A stretch of DNA of 64,000 bases from Candidatus Gastranaerophilales bacterium (GCA_910587245.1 CAJULX010000006.1:1-64000); one strand, 5' to 3'; positions 8,235-17,642 are shown, counted from the first letter of the stretch. The notes: a model not told the origin generated them from the letters alone. Translations and numbers: made by a program.

Positions 8235-8792
8235 ATGAAATTTTACGGCGCTTTTTTAAAGCTGTTAATAATTTTTGCAGTATTTTTCGGTTTAAGCTCA
8301 ATTGTTTTTGCCGAAAATCCGCCGCTTCCTTCTGATATTGATATCCAAACGGAAAGTAATATTGACGCTTCAAAAAAAATTCAATTAAAAGCTCCGATTG
8401 AGCAGGAATTAACCGAAGCGGAAAGATTACAGGCTGAAAAAGAAGCTAAAATTAAAGAAGAACTTAATGAGGAACAAAAGCAGCTTGGTGAAGCTGCTCC
8501 GCTAAAAGTTGAGGACAGCGATTTTGACCCCAATGTGAATGAGGAGCTGACAAAAAATGTAATTCCCGATACGGGAAATGAGCTTATTAAATTAATTTCT
8601 ATGTTTGCAAGGGTTATGCTCGGCGTTATTATTGCAACGGGGATTATTTATTTTCTGCTTCTTTGTACAAGAAATTATTTTCATCCGAAACTTCCCGCAA
8701 GAAGCGAAGAAGATTTTGATATCAGGGATTTAAATTCTCCAAAAACAACGGATGAAGCCTTGAGAGCCTTTTTGGACAGAACGGGCGAATAG
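8235..8792 (+). CDS. Membrane protein with signal peptide and one C-terminal span, 185 aa
   Basis: The family is not recognised. Residues 1-26 form a signal peptide ending in VFAEN. A Glu/Lys-rich, probably helical periplasmic region spans about 40-100, a single membrane span lies around 118-142 (LISMFARVMLGVIIATGI), and an acidic cytoplasmic tail completes it. The ATG is 3 nt after the RNase gene stop behind AAAGGAG, so it is in the same operon. A strong bidirectional terminator follows. Confidence 0.75.
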   Translation: MKFYGAFLKLLIIFAVFFGLSSIVFAENPPLPSDIDIQTESNIDASKKIQLKAPIEQELTEAERLQAEKEAKIKEELNEEQKQLGEAAPLKVEDSDFDPNVNEELTKNVIPDTGNELIKLISMFARVMLGVIIATGIIYFLLLCTRNYFHPKLPARSEEDFDIRDLNSPKTTDEALRAFLDRTGE

Positions 8793-8810
8793 TAAAACGG
8801 TAAATGTATA

Positions 8811-8850
8811 AATTAAAAGCAGACATTTTATTTTGTCTGCTTTTAATTTT
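8811..8850. terminator. Bidirectional intrinsic terminator
   Basis: A perfect 14-bp stem pairs 8811-8824 with 8835-8848 (core AAAAGCAGAC/GTCTGCTTTT) around a 10-nt loop. The flanking A-rich and T-rich arms give a U-tract on both strands. It lies between the convergent genes ending at 8792 and 8852. Confidence 0.85.
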
Positions 8851-8851
8851 G

Positions 8852-9178
8852 TTATGCAATAAGGCTTTGGGGAATTTGTGCCTGTGCTTGAATTGTTTTT
8901 ATATCAGGTTTTCCCAGTTTTTTCAGGAGCGCCTTTATAATTTTTGGCATCTGGCATACAAAAGAATAATGTCCCCTGTTTATGGAACATCTTTTGCAGT
9001 CGCAGTGCAGGGAATAACATTCATATGCCTGCAGTGTCCAGTTTTGTACAATTGAATCGGATATTTCACCGTTTGTTTGCGGCAAAAATATCTCGCTGCC
9101 TTTAAAATCGCTTTTAAATTCTTTTTTCAACCCTGAATTTCTCAACATAATACACCTTGCCCGACACTCTTTACACAA
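8852..9178 (-). CDS. Small cysteine-rich protein, about 108 aa
   Basis: The protein is not recognised. It begins at a TTG (9178) preceded closely by TAGGT; an alternative ATG at 9148 would give 98 aa. The longer start keeps a CKECRARC cluster near the N-terminus. A second cluster, ECYSLHCDCKRC, lies around residues 53-64 with another Cys near 75, followed by a basic helix. The paired Cys clusters suggest zinc or iron-sulfur binding. It ends at the bidirectional terminator it shares with the convergent operon, which supports it over the opposing frame at 8804-9055. Confidence 0.6.
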   Translation of the reverse strand: MCKECRARCIMLRNSGLKKEFKSDFKGSEIFLPQTNGEISDSIVQNWTLQAYECYSLHCDCKRCSINRGHYSFVCQMPKIIKALLKKLGKPDIKTIQAQAQIPQSLIA

Positions 9179-9331
9179 AAACCTACTATCATTTTAACAC
9201 CCTGTTTTTACCTTTTTTATCCGTTAAACAGTTTACTTTTTTCATATTTCTTAAACTTTTTATTTTTTAAATTGTTTATGTTAATATAGCTTTAGTTGAG
9301 TGGCATTGTGTATGCAATCTTTGAGGGGGTA

Positions 9332-10642
9332 ATGAAAGATAGAATTTCTCTGCTTTTGATAATGTGCTTTTTGTTAGCATTTTTAATTATCTTCCAGAAT
9401 TATTTTGATACATTCTGGGCGATAGTGTTTTTGATTGCTTTTATGTCGCTCTATATGCTTTATATGTATATTGCGGTAAAGCACCAGAGAAGAAAATTGA
9501 GGAAAAATCCGAATCCTCCGGAGTGTGATTATAAACCCTTTATTTCAATTATGGTGCCATGCCATAATGAAGAAGATGTTATAGAAGATACTGTTAAAAA
9601 TATTCTCGAAGTTGATTATTCCGATTATGAAATAATTTTGATTGATGACAGGTCATCTGATTCCACCCCTGAAATTATTAAAAATCTTGAACAAAAATAT
9701 GAAAAGGTAAAAATATTATTAAGGAAAGACGGGGATTTCCCCGGTAAATCCGCGGTTTTGAACGATGCTATGAAAATAGCAAAAGGCGAAGCCATCCTTG
9801 TTTTTGATGCTGATGCTAAAATTAAACCTGATTTCATTAAAAAGGTTTTAATCAAGCTGGAACCTGAAGATGTGGGTGCTGTTCAGGCAAGAAAAACCAT
9901 AATTAATGCTAAACAGAATTTTTTAACCGCCTGCCAGTATAACGAATATGTTATGGATACGCACTTGCAGATAGGAAGAGACGCCGTAAGGGGTGCTGTT
10001 GAGCTTCGCGGAAACGGTGAAATTATCAAAAGAGAAGCCCTTGTTGATATAAACGGCTGGAACAATGAAACAATAACGGATGACCTTGATATGTCCACAA
10101 GACTGCATATTAAAGGCTGGGATATCAGATTTGCTCCGGATGCCGTTGTGTATGAGGAAGGGGTTATCACCTTCCCTGCTGTTATAAAACAGAGAAGAAG
10201 ATGGGTAGAAGGCTCAATAAGGCGTTATCTTGAATATGCTCCCGATATACTTTTTACAAAAGATATGACGCTAAGAGTCGGTTTTGATTTAATAGCCTAT
10301 ATTTCAGAATTTTTATTGCCGTTTTCTCTTGTTTCTGAAATCACAATTCAGGCTTTCCGTTTTGTGAAGGGGTATTCAAATGACATTTTATCATCGCTTG
10401 TTCTTGTTGTGTGTACTGCGGTTTTCTTTGCATCGGGTTTAATTTACAGTCTTAGAAAATACAGTCATTACGGCTTTTTCAGAGCTATTTATGAAGCTCT
10501 TATAACGGCAGTTTATGTTGTAACGATATGGTTCCCTATTGTTTTATTTATTATCCTGAAAATAGTTTTCACAAAAAAAACTATGGATTGGGGCAAAACC
10601 CAGCACGGCGTATCCAATGTCACTCTTAAGGAGTCTGTGTAA
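9332..10642 (+). CDS. Membrane-bound processive glycosyltransferase, GT2 family
   Basis: This GT2 enzyme resembles poly-N-acetylglucosamine, hyaluronan or cellulose synthase catalytic subunits. Two membrane spans precede the catalytic domain. The domain shows MVPCHNEEDVIED, the DDRSSDSTPE UDP-sugar loop, VFDADAKIKPDF (DxD), TDDLDMSTRLH and the processive signature QRRRWVEG. Further membrane spans fill the C-terminal quarter. The frame extends to a TTG at 9296, but the ATG at 9332 has GAGGGGG just upstream and is preferred (436 aa). Its stop overlaps the murC ATG by 1 nt. The polymer made is unknown; the position suggests cell-envelope work. Confidence 0.88.
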   Translation: MKDRISLLLIMCFLLAFLIIFQNYFDTFWAIVFLIAFMSLYMLYMYIAVKHQRRKLRKNPNPPECDYKPFISIMVPCHNEEDVIEDTVKNILEVDYSDYEIILIDDRSSDSTPEIIKNLEQKYEKVKILLRKDGDFPGKSAVLNDAMKIAKGEAILVFDADAKIKPDFIKKVLIKLEPEDVGAVQARKTIINAKQNFLTACQYNEYVMDTHLQIGRDAVRGAVELRGNGEIIKREALVDINGWNNETITDDLDMSTRLHIKGWDIRFAPDAVVYEEGVITFPAVIKQRRRWVEGSIRRYLEYAPDILFTKDMTLRVGFDLIAYISEFLLPFSLVSEITIQAFRFVKGYSNDILSSLVLVVCTAVFFASGLIYSLRKYSHYGFFRAIYEALITAVYVVTIWFPIVLFIILKIVFTKKTMDWGKTQHGVSNVTLKESV

Positions 10643-12153
10643 TGTCTTTGCTTTTGGATTTATTTAAATCGTTCAAGAAAACTCATACTTGTAAAAGACC
10701 TTTTGACGGAATTAAAAAAGGAGATAAGTTCCATTTTATTGCAATGGGCGGAGTCGGGCAGAGTGCGCTTGCAAAAATTCTTGTAAAATCAGGATATGAG
10801 GTTTCAGGTTCCGACATCAATGATTCCAAATATTTAAAGGAATTAAAAACCCTCGGTGCTAAAGTTTTTATAGGGCATAATACCGGTAATGTGCCGCAGG
10901 ATTGTTTTGTTGTTTTATCATCTGCCATAAAAGAGGATAATCCTGAACTTATAAAAGCAAAAGAATTAGGTCTTACAATTTTGCACCGTTCCGATTTATT
11001 GCTTGCTTTGACTCATAATTTTCCTCTCACTATCGGCTTTTCGGGCACTCACGGTAAAACCACAACATCGGGGCTTGCTTCATACCTTCTTGAAAAAGCC
11101 TGCAAAAAGCCTGCATATGCTGTGGGGGGTATAATTCCCGAATTAAATACAAATGCAAATGCTTATAAAAATTCTTCAATGTTTATTGCGGAACTCGATG
11201 AAAGCGACGGCACTATTGTTAAATATGCGCCCGAAATTCTTGTTATTAATAATCTTGAAGCGGATCACCTTGATTTTTATAAAAACGGACTTTCTGATAT
11301 TCTTGATACGTTTGAAAAATTGATTTTATCCGAGCCTGATGGTGCTAAAATAATTGCAAATCTTGATGATGACGGAGTTATAGAACTTCTTAACAGGCTT
11401 AAAAATACACCTTATATTAAAAATATTACGGGTTTTTCGGTTAAAAAAGCTTTGAATATTGATTTTGCACCTGATATCATTGCGGAAAACGTGATTTTTA
11501 ATGAAACGGGTGCTGAATTTGAAATTGTTTACAAAAATAAAAACCTCGGTAATGTAAAAACCTCTCTTAAAGGTATTCATAATGTGTACAATGCCCTTGC
11601 CGTAGTTACCGCTTTGCTTGAAGCGGGATGCAATTTTAATGATTTTTCGGAATATGTTTCAGGATTTACCGGCATGGGGCGAAGATTTCAAACGGTATTT
11701 AAAAATGAAAGCATTGAAATAATAGATGATTATGCCCACCACCCGAGTGAAATAAGAGCCACCTTGAAAGCTGCGGATGAATATAAAATTAAATCATCAA
11801 AAGACAGGCTGACAGCTGTTTTCCAGCCCCACAGATACACAAGGCTTAAAGCCCTTTGGGAAGAATTTTTAGAATGTTTTGATAATTGTGATACCCTTGT
11901 TGTTCTTGATGTTTTCAACGCAGGGGATGAATTTGACCCTGAATTTAATTCCGAAAATTTTGCAAAACTTTATAAAGAAAAACACCCTTCAAAAAATACT
12001 TTCTACATTAAAGGAAAGATTGCGGATATTACTCCCGAATTAAAGGAAAAAATTCAGGATAGTAATTCAAAAGATATAATATTAACTCTTGGCGCGGGCG
12101 ATATTACAAAACTCGGCGCCCCTCTCGGTGCGGAATTATCCAAAAAAGATTAA
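10642..12153 (+). CDS. murC: UDP-N-acetylmuramate--L-alanine ligase
   Basis: MurC adds L-alanine to UDP-MurNAc, the first step in building the peptidoglycan stem peptide in the cytoplasm. The 503-aa protein has the N-terminal UDP-binding loop AMGGVGQSALA, the ATP-binding GTHGKTT at about 136-142, ELDESDGT, NNLEADHLD and the C-terminal DDYAHHPSEI. Its start overlaps the glycosyltransferase stop (TAATG). It heads a compact murC-murB-ddl-ftsQ run typical of division and cell-wall clusters. Confidence 0.97.
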   Translation: MSLLLDLFKSFKKTHTCKRPFDGIKKGDKFHFIAMGGVGQSALAKILVKSGYEVSGSDINDSKYLKELKTLGAKVFIGHNTGNVPQDCFVVLSSAIKEDNPELIKAKELGLTILHRSDLLLALTHNFPLTIGFSGTHGKTTTSGLASYLLEKACKKPAYAVGGIIPELNTNANAYKNSSMFIAELDESDGTIVKYAPEILVINNLEADHLDFYKNGLSDILDTFEKLILSEPDGAKIIANLDDDGVIELLNRLKNTPYIKNITGFSVKKALNIDFAPDIIAENVIFNETGAEFEIVYKNKNLGNVKTSLKGIHNVYNALAVVTALLEAGCNFNDFSEYVSGFTGMGRRFQTVFKNESIEIIDDYAHHPSEIRATLKAADEYKIKSSKDRLTAVFQPHRYTRLKALWEEFLECFDNCDTLVVLDVFNAGDEFDPEFNSENFAKLYKEKHPSKNTFYIKGKIADITPELKEKIQDSNSKDIILTLGAGDITKLGAPLGAELSKKD

Positions 12154-12164
12154 AAGGAAAATTT

Positions 12165-13094
12165 ATGAAAGAAATTGAGCACAGAATAAATTATAACCTA
12201 AAACCCTTTAATACGCTTCGTATATCATCAATTGCAGATGATGTTTACCTTCCAAAAACCATGGATGAAATTAAGCTTCTTCTTGCAAATCTGAATAATC
12301 CCGTGATTGTAGGCAACGGCTCAAATATTCTCTTTTCATCCGCAGGGGTTAAAAGGCCTGTAATTGTTACAAAACACCTTGATAAAATTACGGTAAATCC
12401 TCCCTGTATGGAAGTGCAGGCAGGTGTCTCTACAATTAAATTATCAAATATGGCTTTTGAATTAAGATTATCGGGATTTGAATTTTTATCGGGGCTTCCA
12501 GCTACTTTAGGCGGTGCTGTTGCTATGAATGCAGGCGCCAATGCTCAGGCAATTTCCGATTATTTTGTATCAGCTAAAGTATATGATACAAATGAAGATA
12601 AAATTATTGAATTATCACGCGATGAGATGGAATTTTCATACAGAAATTCGCTTTTAAAGAAAAATCCGGGCAGATATGTTTTATTGTCCGCCAAGTTTGA
12701 ACTTGTACAGGCAGACAGCTATACCGCAATTAAGCAATTGATGGATGATGCGGTTGAAAAACGTAAAAAAAGCCAGCCCGGTTTAAATGAGCCCAATATA
12801 GGATGTGCATTTAAAAACCCTGTAAATAAGGAAGGACAGACTGTTTCAGCAGGAAAACTGATTGATGAGACGGGTTTAAAAGGGCACCTTGAAGGCGGGG
12901 CTATGATTTATTTTAACCATGCAAACTTTATTATCAATTTCAATGAAGCAACAAGTATGGATTATATAAACCTTATGCGCGAAATGCAAAGGCTTGTTTT
13001 TGATAAATTTGATATTATGCTGGAGCCTGAAGTTGTATATATAGGCTCTGATAAAAAGGAAACCGAATTATGGAATACACTTGTAAAGGGTTAA
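12165..13094 (+). CDS. murB: UDP-N-acetylenolpyruvoylglucosamine reductase
   Basis: MurB is the FAD enzyme that reduces UDP-GlcNAc-enolpyruvate to UDP-MurNAc. FAD-binding segments VIVGNGSNILF and GLPATLGGAVAMNAGA are present, along with the SYRNS motif (about 158-162) and the late catalytic Glu in LEPEV. The position that normally carries the proton-donating Ser in GSxFKNP reads GCAFKNP, so Cys214 replaces Ser; Cys is chemically plausible there. The length is 309 aa. A Shine-Dalgarno sequence AAAAGGAAAA precedes the ATG, and the 3' end overlaps ddl by 25 nt. Confidence 0.95.
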   Translation: MKEIEHRINYNLKPFNTLRISSIADDVYLPKTMDEIKLLLANLNNPVIVGNGSNILFSSAGVKRPVIVTKHLDKITVNPPCMEVQAGVSTIKLSNMAFELRLSGFEFLSGLPATLGGAVAMNAGANAQAISDYFVSAKVYDTNEDKIIELSRDEMEFSYRNSLLKKNPGRYVLLSAKFELVQADSYTAIKQLMDDAVEKRKKSQPGLNEPNIGCAFKNPVNKEGQTVSAGKLIDETGLKGHLEGGAMIYFNHANFIINFNEATSMDYINLMREMQRLVFDKFDIMLEPEVVYIGSDKKETELWNTLVKG

Positions 13095-14032
13095 TAGATA
13101 AAAATGCTAAAATTGCCGTGCTTTGCGGCGGTATGTCAAATGAAAGGGAAGTTTCGCTTCGAAGCGGTGTAAACGTTTTAAACGCACTTAAAAATTTGGG
13201 ATATCATAATTCTGAAATTGTTGATGTTGATAAAAATATCGCGCAAACCCTTCAAAACGGTAATTATGATTTTGCATATAATACACTTCACGGTAAATAC
13301 GGTGAAGACGGCTGCATTCAGGGTGTGCTTGAAATCCTCGGTATTAAATACACAGGCTGCAAAGTAAAATCAAGCGCCATTTGTATGGATAAAGAAATGA
13401 CAAAAAATATCCTTGATAAAGCCGGGCTTAATATTATAAAATCCGCTTGCATCCGCTACAGCGAAAATCTTGATGTCGAAAAAGCTGTTGAGGGGCTTAA
13501 TTTTCCGCTTATGGTGAAACCATCTGCCGAAGGTTCAAGTATCGGTATGAGTAAAGTTGATAATATTGAAGAATTAAAAGAGGCACTCAAAGTTGCTCAA
13601 AAATCCGATAAGAAAATTCTGCTTGAAGAATATCTACAGGGAATAAGTATAACAGTGGGGGTTTTAGAAGATATTGAAAAAAATAAAACCTTTGCAACAC
13701 CGATTTTAGAATTCAGAACAAAAACTCTCTGGTATGATTTTGAAGCAAAATATACGGAAGGTATGACTGAATTTATTCTTCCTGCCAATTTAAACGAAAA
13801 TCTTACGAAAGAAATTCAAAAAATGGCTGTGGATGCTCATAAGGCTTGTGATTGCACAGGTGTATCCAGAGTTGATTTTTTGATTTATAATGATATTCCG
13901 TATGTTTTAGAAATAAATACAAACCCCGGCATGACTGATTTATCCGATTTGCCTGCTCAGGCACGTGCTATGGGAATAGATTATGATAATCTTGTTCAGC
14001 TTGTTTTAAATACCGCCCTTATTGAATCATAA
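13070..14032 (+). CDS. ddl: D-alanine--D-alanine ligase
   Basis: Ddl makes the D-Ala-D-Ala dipeptide for peptidoglycan precursors. The ATP-grasp protein shows the N-terminal LCGGMSNEREVSLRSG, the NTLHGKYGEDGCIQG loop, the KPSAEGSSIGMSKV glycine-rich loop and the C-terminal EINTNPGMTDLS metal and D-Ala site. The 320-aa size is typical. The ATG lies within the last codons of murB, giving translational coupling. Confidence 0.96.
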   Translation: MEYTCKGLIDKNAKIAVLCGGMSNEREVSLRSGVNVLNALKNLGYHNSEIVDVDKNIAQTLQNGNYDFAYNTLHGKYGEDGCIQGVLEILGIKYTGCKVKSSAICMDKEMTKNILDKAGLNIIKSACIRYSENLDVEKAVEGLNFPLMVKPSAEGSSIGMSKVDNIEELKEALKVAQKSDKKILLEEYLQGISITVGVLEDIEKNKTFATPILEFRTKTLWYDFEAKYTEGMTEFILPANLNENLTKEIQKMAVDAHKACDCTGVSRVDFLIYNDIPYVLEINTNPGMTDLSDLPAQARAMGIDYDNLVQLVLNTALIES

Positions 14033-14040
14033 AACAATAA

Positions 14041-15006
14041 ATGATAAATAATAATAACGAACAACAGCAATATTATTACAGAAGAAAACTTCGCGCCAAT
14101 AAAATGCGGCGCGGAATTATTGCGGCAAAAAATTTAATCAGAAATTTTAGAGCTCTTCTTCGCGTCAGCTTGATTTTTCTTTTTATTTATTTTGGCATAT
14201 GGGTTTTAAAGCTTCCGCAATGGTTTGTTGATAGAGATTTACTCAGAGTTGTAGATGAATCTGTCGTAAAAATTGAAGGCAATTTAATAACTCCTAAATA
14301 TAAAATCGTTGATCTGATAAAACAGACAGAATTGCCCAATACGCAAGTATTCAGGTTGGATACAAGGGAGCTTGAAAAAAATATAGCACAATTGCAGCCT
14401 ATTAAAAAAGTTTATGTCAGAAGATACTGGTTCCCCGGGCGCTTGAATATACTTGTGGAAGAGCGCACTCCCGTTTTTTTAATAGCACCCAATCTTCAAA
14501 CGGAACCGATTTCGGCTATAACGGAAGACGGCGTTTTTATTGACAGAGAATATATGCCTATACCTGCAAAATTCGGTGCAACAAAGATTTTAACATACGG
14601 TCTTGCAGGAGATGATTACGAACACTGGGATAAAAAGCGTGTTGATGAAATTTTAAAATTAATAAAAACAATTGAAGCTTATTCAAAACAGGATGTTAAA
14701 TATGTTGATTTAAGAAATCCTAAAGATGTTTATGTGCAAATCGGCGACAGAGGCTACAACATAATGCTTCGTCTCGGTGAAATAAACGAATCTATCTATA
14801 ACAGAACCAAATGGATTGCAACAATTCTGCCTGAAGCACAGAGTAAATACGGTACAAAAATTAAATATATTGATTTAAGGTGGGAAGATGCCCGCTATAT
14901 TAAACTTGATAATAATAAAAAGCATGTTGAAGGTAATTCAAAACGTGATTTTTCGGAAGGTGAAGATGAAGAAGAAACCGAAGAAAAATACGGAGATGAA
15001 GGCTAA
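14041..15006 (+). CDS. ftsQ: Cell division protein FtsQ (POTRA domain)
   Basis: FtsQ (DivIB) is a bitopic division protein that recruits FtsL/FtsB and FtsW/FtsI to the septum. The cytoplasmic N-terminus is short and basic, one membrane span lies at about residues 40-58, and a POTRA domain follows (roughly 73-145, with VVKIEGNLITPKYKI and the VRRYWPGRLNI-like region). The acidic tail after residue 300 is low complexity. Sequence similarity in this family is weak, so the call leans on architecture and on its place after ddl. Its stop lies 10 nt from the convergent gene's stop, with no terminator seen. Confidence 0.85.
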   Translation: MINNNNEQQQYYYRRKLRANKMRRGIIAAKNLIRNFRALLRVSLIFLFIYFGIWVLKLPQWFVDRDLLRVVDESVVKIEGNLITPKYKIVDLIKQTELPNTQVFRLDTRELEKNIAQLQPIKKVYVRRYWFPGRLNILVEERTPVFLIAPNLQTEPISAITEDGVFIDREYMPIPAKFGATKILTYGLAGDDYEHWDKKRVDEILKLIKTIEAYSKQDVKYVDLRNPKDVYVQIGDRGYNIMLRLGEINESIYNRTKWIATILPEAQSKYGTKIKYIDLRWEDARYIKLDNNKKHVEGNSKRDFSEGEDEEETEEKYGDEG

Positions 15007-15016
15007 AAACCGCAGT

Positions 15017-16246
15017 TTATTGATTAAATGCGCTTAAGACAATTGCTTTAATGTTTTCGTTTTCTATTTTGTTTAAAATTTCATCTTTTTTAATTTGCGA
15101 AAGCCCGTCAAATACTTTTAAAATCTTTATGCCTTCCGCTATAACGTCTTCGTGTTCCGTTGCATTGACAATATTTGCAATATTTAAAGAAAACTCTTTT
15201 TTGCCGAAATTTAAAACCGTATCAAAAGCTTCAAGTACTCTTTCTTTGTCTTCAGTCTTAAATTCTTCTTCAAATCCTTGAAATAAATCAATTTGCAGTG
15301 TGTTTAAAAATTCGCTTATTAAATTTATTTCTTTTTTAACATCTTTATTTAAATCAAATGTATAAATATCTTCTCTTGAAATTAAATTAAACTTATATTT
15401 TGTTTTTAAAAGAAGCCTTTTAATATATGATTCGGGCAGAATTCCAACCGTAATTTCATTTGACAGAAATTTTACAAATTCAAAGATTTCAAAATCAAAA
15501 ACGGTATCAAGCGAAATTTCTTCAGGATAAGCGCTTAAAATAATATCAAATATTTTTGCGGCTTTATCTTGCGCGCCGTCTTTAATTATCTCGTCAAAAC
15601 TTTTCAAATACAATATGCTTGATGCTGCAAAACCTTTCATATAAGTGTTTTCAAGGTAATCATAAAGTATGTTGAATGCATTTTTATCCCCGTATGAAAT
15701 TAAAAAATTTACATATCTATATTTTTCAAAATCATCACACCCGCTTTGAATAATTTCAACCGCTTTGTTGTAAACCTCTCTGTCGTTAAATTTTGCAAGA
15801 GCCCTTGCTGAATTTTGCGCAAGCGGTTCAAAATCGGAAAATGCGCATTTTCTTAAATTTTCAAGTGCAAGCGGGTCATTTATATGATAAAAATATCCTG
15901 CCGCATACGCTTTTTCTTCATCTGTTCCGGTTTCAAAAATTTCCAGGATTTTATCGGTTAAATCTTCATCTGCAAATCTCACCCAAGCTTTTATAATAAA
16001 ATCTTCAAAATCCTGATTGTAAATTTTTATGAATTTAAATATGTTTTCAAAATTATCGGAATTTACGGCATTAAATAATTTTTCATTGATTTTTTCTTTA
16101 ATAAAATCAAATAAAAATTCCGATTTTTCACACAATTTTACAAAAGAATCAACCTCTGCGCCGTTTATAATTCTTTGTGCGGCAGCTTTTGAAATATTGT
16201 TATCTTTCGATATTAAATCGTTTAAATTTTTATTTCCTAAATCCAT
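15017..16246 (-). CDS. Helical-repeat (HEAT-like) hypothetical protein, 409 aa
   Basis: The protein is entirely helical in appearance, with repeated amphipathic helices resembling HEAT/PBS-lyase repeats (for example AYAAGYFYHINDPLALENLRK). No catalytic motif was recognised. The frame reaches back to a TTG at 16273, but a TATAAT box at 16258-16253 lies inside that extension. The ATG at 16246 begins 6 nt after the box, so it is chosen and the mRNA is probably leaderless. The gene is divergent from pyrH and convergent with ftsQ. A scaffolding role is only a guess. Confidence 0.72.
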   Translation of the reverse strand: MDLGNKNLNDLISKDNNISKAAAQRIINGAEVDSFVKLCEKSEFLFDFIKEKINEKLFNAVNSDNFENIFKFIKIYNQDFEDFIIKAWVRFADEDLTDKILEIFETGTDEEKAYAAGYFYHINDPLALENLRKCAFSDFEPLAQNSARALAKFNDREVYNKAVEIIQSGCDDFEKYRYVNFLISYGDKNAFNILYDYLENTYMKGFAASSILYLKSFDEIIKDGAQDKAAKIFDIILSAYPEEISLDTVFDFEIFEFVKFLSNEITVGILPESYIKRLLLKTKYKFNLISREDIYTFDLNKDVKKEINLISEFLNTLQIDLFQGFEEEFKTEDKERVLEAFDTVLNFGKKEFSLNIANIVNATEHEDVIAEGIKILKVFDGLSQIKKDEILNKIENENIKAIVLSAFNQ

Positions 16247-16252
16247 AATTAT

Positions 16253-16281
16253 ATTATACAAAATATTATACAAGGCGGCTA
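16253..16281 (-). promoter_or_regulatory. Leaderless-type promoter, divergent from pyrH
   Basis: On the minus strand TAGCCG (16281-16276) and TATAAT (16258-16253) are separated by 17 nt, and the ATG at 16246 follows after 6 nt (ATAATT). On the plus strand a separate TATAAT at 16290-16295 can serve pyrH, so the two divergent promoters overlap or abut. Confidence 0.55.
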
Positions 16282-16329
16282 TTTTTTAGTATAATAAACA
16301 TAAATTGAGTTTGAATAAAGTGTTATGGT

Positions 16330-17052
16330 ATGAAAAAAGAATTAAAATATAAAAAGATTTTGCTTAAAATCAGCGGGGAAGCACTTTTAGGGGAACAGGA
16401 ATTCGGTATTGACCCAAAACCCGTTGAAATGATAGCAAATGAAATCAAAAAAGCACATGATTTGGGAGTGCAGGTTGCTATTGTTGTTGGCGGCGGTAAT
16501 ATTTTTAGGGGGATGAAAAATTCTTCAAAACTTGGTATGGATAGAGCCAGCGGCGATTATGTAGGCATGCTTGCAACCGTTATGAACGCTATCGCACTTC
16601 AATCGGAATTAAGAAAAATCGGCGTGTCATGCCGTGTTCAATCCGCCATTACAATGAATAAAATAGCGGAACCATATATTAGATTTAAAGCTATCCGTCA
16701 TCTGGAAAAAAACCGCGTGGTTATTTTTGCCGCAGGTACCGGAAATCCTTTCTTTACGACAGATACCGCAGCAGCCTTAAGGGCAGCCGAAATCGGTGCG
16801 GAAGCTATGCTTATGGCAAAAAACGGCGTGGACGGTGTTTACTCTGATGACCCGAGAATTAATAAAGAAGCCGTTAAATACGATAAAATATCATATGATG
16901 ATGTGATTATAAAAGGTTTAAAGGTAATGGATCAAACCAGCTGTTCTCTATGTAAGCAAAATAAAATACCCATTGTGGTATTTGATTTTGCGCTCGAAGA
17001 CAGCATAATAAAAATCTTAAACAATGAAGAAGTGGGCACACTTGTAAACTGA
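16330..17052 (+). CDS. pyrH: Uridylate kinase (UMP kinase)
   Basis: PyrH phosphorylates UMP to UDP for pyrimidine nucleotide synthesis. The amino-acid-kinase fold is evident: KILLKISGEALLG at the N-terminus, VVGGGNIFRG, then GTGNPFFTTDTAAALRA and KNGVDGVYSDDPR. The 240-aa length is typical. It opens the conserved pyrH-frr-cdsA run; frr follows after 27 nt. A TATAAT box at 16290-16295 provides a likely promoter. Confidence 0.97.
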   Translation: MKKELKYKKILLKISGEALLGEQEFGIDPKPVEMIANEIKKAHDLGVQVAIVVGGGNIFRGMKNSSKLGMDRASGDYVGMLATVMNAIALQSELRKIGVSCRVQSAITMNKIAEPYIRFKAIRHLEKNRVVIFAAGTGNPFFTTDTAAALRAAEIGAEAMLMAKNGVDGVYSDDPRINKEAVKYDKISYDDVIIKGLKVMDQTSCSLCKQNKIPIVVFDFALEDSIIKILNNEEVGTLVN

Positions 17053-17079
17053 TTAAAATAATATTTAAGGAGAATATAA

Positions 17080-17640
17080 ATGAGTACAGACGAAATTAAA
17101 AAACAGGGCGCGGATAAAATGGAAAAATGTATCGCCCAGCTTAAAAAAGAACTTACTACAATTAGAACAGGCAGAGCAAATCCGCTTATTTTAGATAAAG
17201 TTCTTGTTGATTATTACGGTGCGCCTACAAAATTAAACCAGATGGCACAAGTGTCTGTACAGGATGGCACAACCCTTGTTATTACGCCTTTTGATAAAAC
17301 TATCGTAAAAGAAATCGAAAAAGCTTTAATTAAGGCTGATTTAGGGATTACTCCAAACTCCGACGGTATTGTTGTACGTCTTATCTTCCCGCCTTTAACG
17401 GCTGACAGAAGAAAAGAATTATCAAAAGAAGTAAAAGCAATTGGCGAAACCGCTAAAGTTGCAATCAGAAATGTGCGCCGCGATTTGGGTGATGAAATTA
17501 AAAAAGCGGAAAAAGCTGAAAATCTTCCCGAAGATGCCGTGCGCGATGCTCAGGATTCTGTTCAAAAATTAACCGATAAATATATTAAAATTATCGATGA
17601 GACGGTATCTGAAAAAGAAAAAGAGGTTATGACCGTTTAA
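17080..17640 (+). CDS. frr: Ribosome recycling factor
   Basis: RRF splits post-termination ribosomes together with EF-G. The 186-aa protein contains the hallmark LTTIRTGRANPLILD near the N-terminus and RRKELSKEVKAIGETAKVAIRNVRRD in domain I, written here only as RRKELSKEVKAIGE plus the following RNVRRD. An AAGGAG sequence precedes the ATG. It sits directly between pyrH and cdsA, the standard order. Confidence 0.97.
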   Translation: MSTDEIKKQGADKMEKCIAQLKKELTTIRTGRANPLILDKVLVDYYGAPTKLNQMAQVSVQDGTTLVITPFDKTIVKEIEKALIKADLGITPNSDGIVVRLIFPPLTADRRKELSKEVKAIGETAKVAIRNVRRDLGDEIKKAEKAENLPEDAVRDAQDSVQKLTDKYIKIIDETVSEKEKEVMTV

Positions 17641-17642
17641 TT

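Noticed and set aside
8804..9055. 83-codon plus-strand frame
   Set aside because: It begins inside the terminator hairpin and runs antisense to the Cys-rich minus-strand gene, which has the better context.
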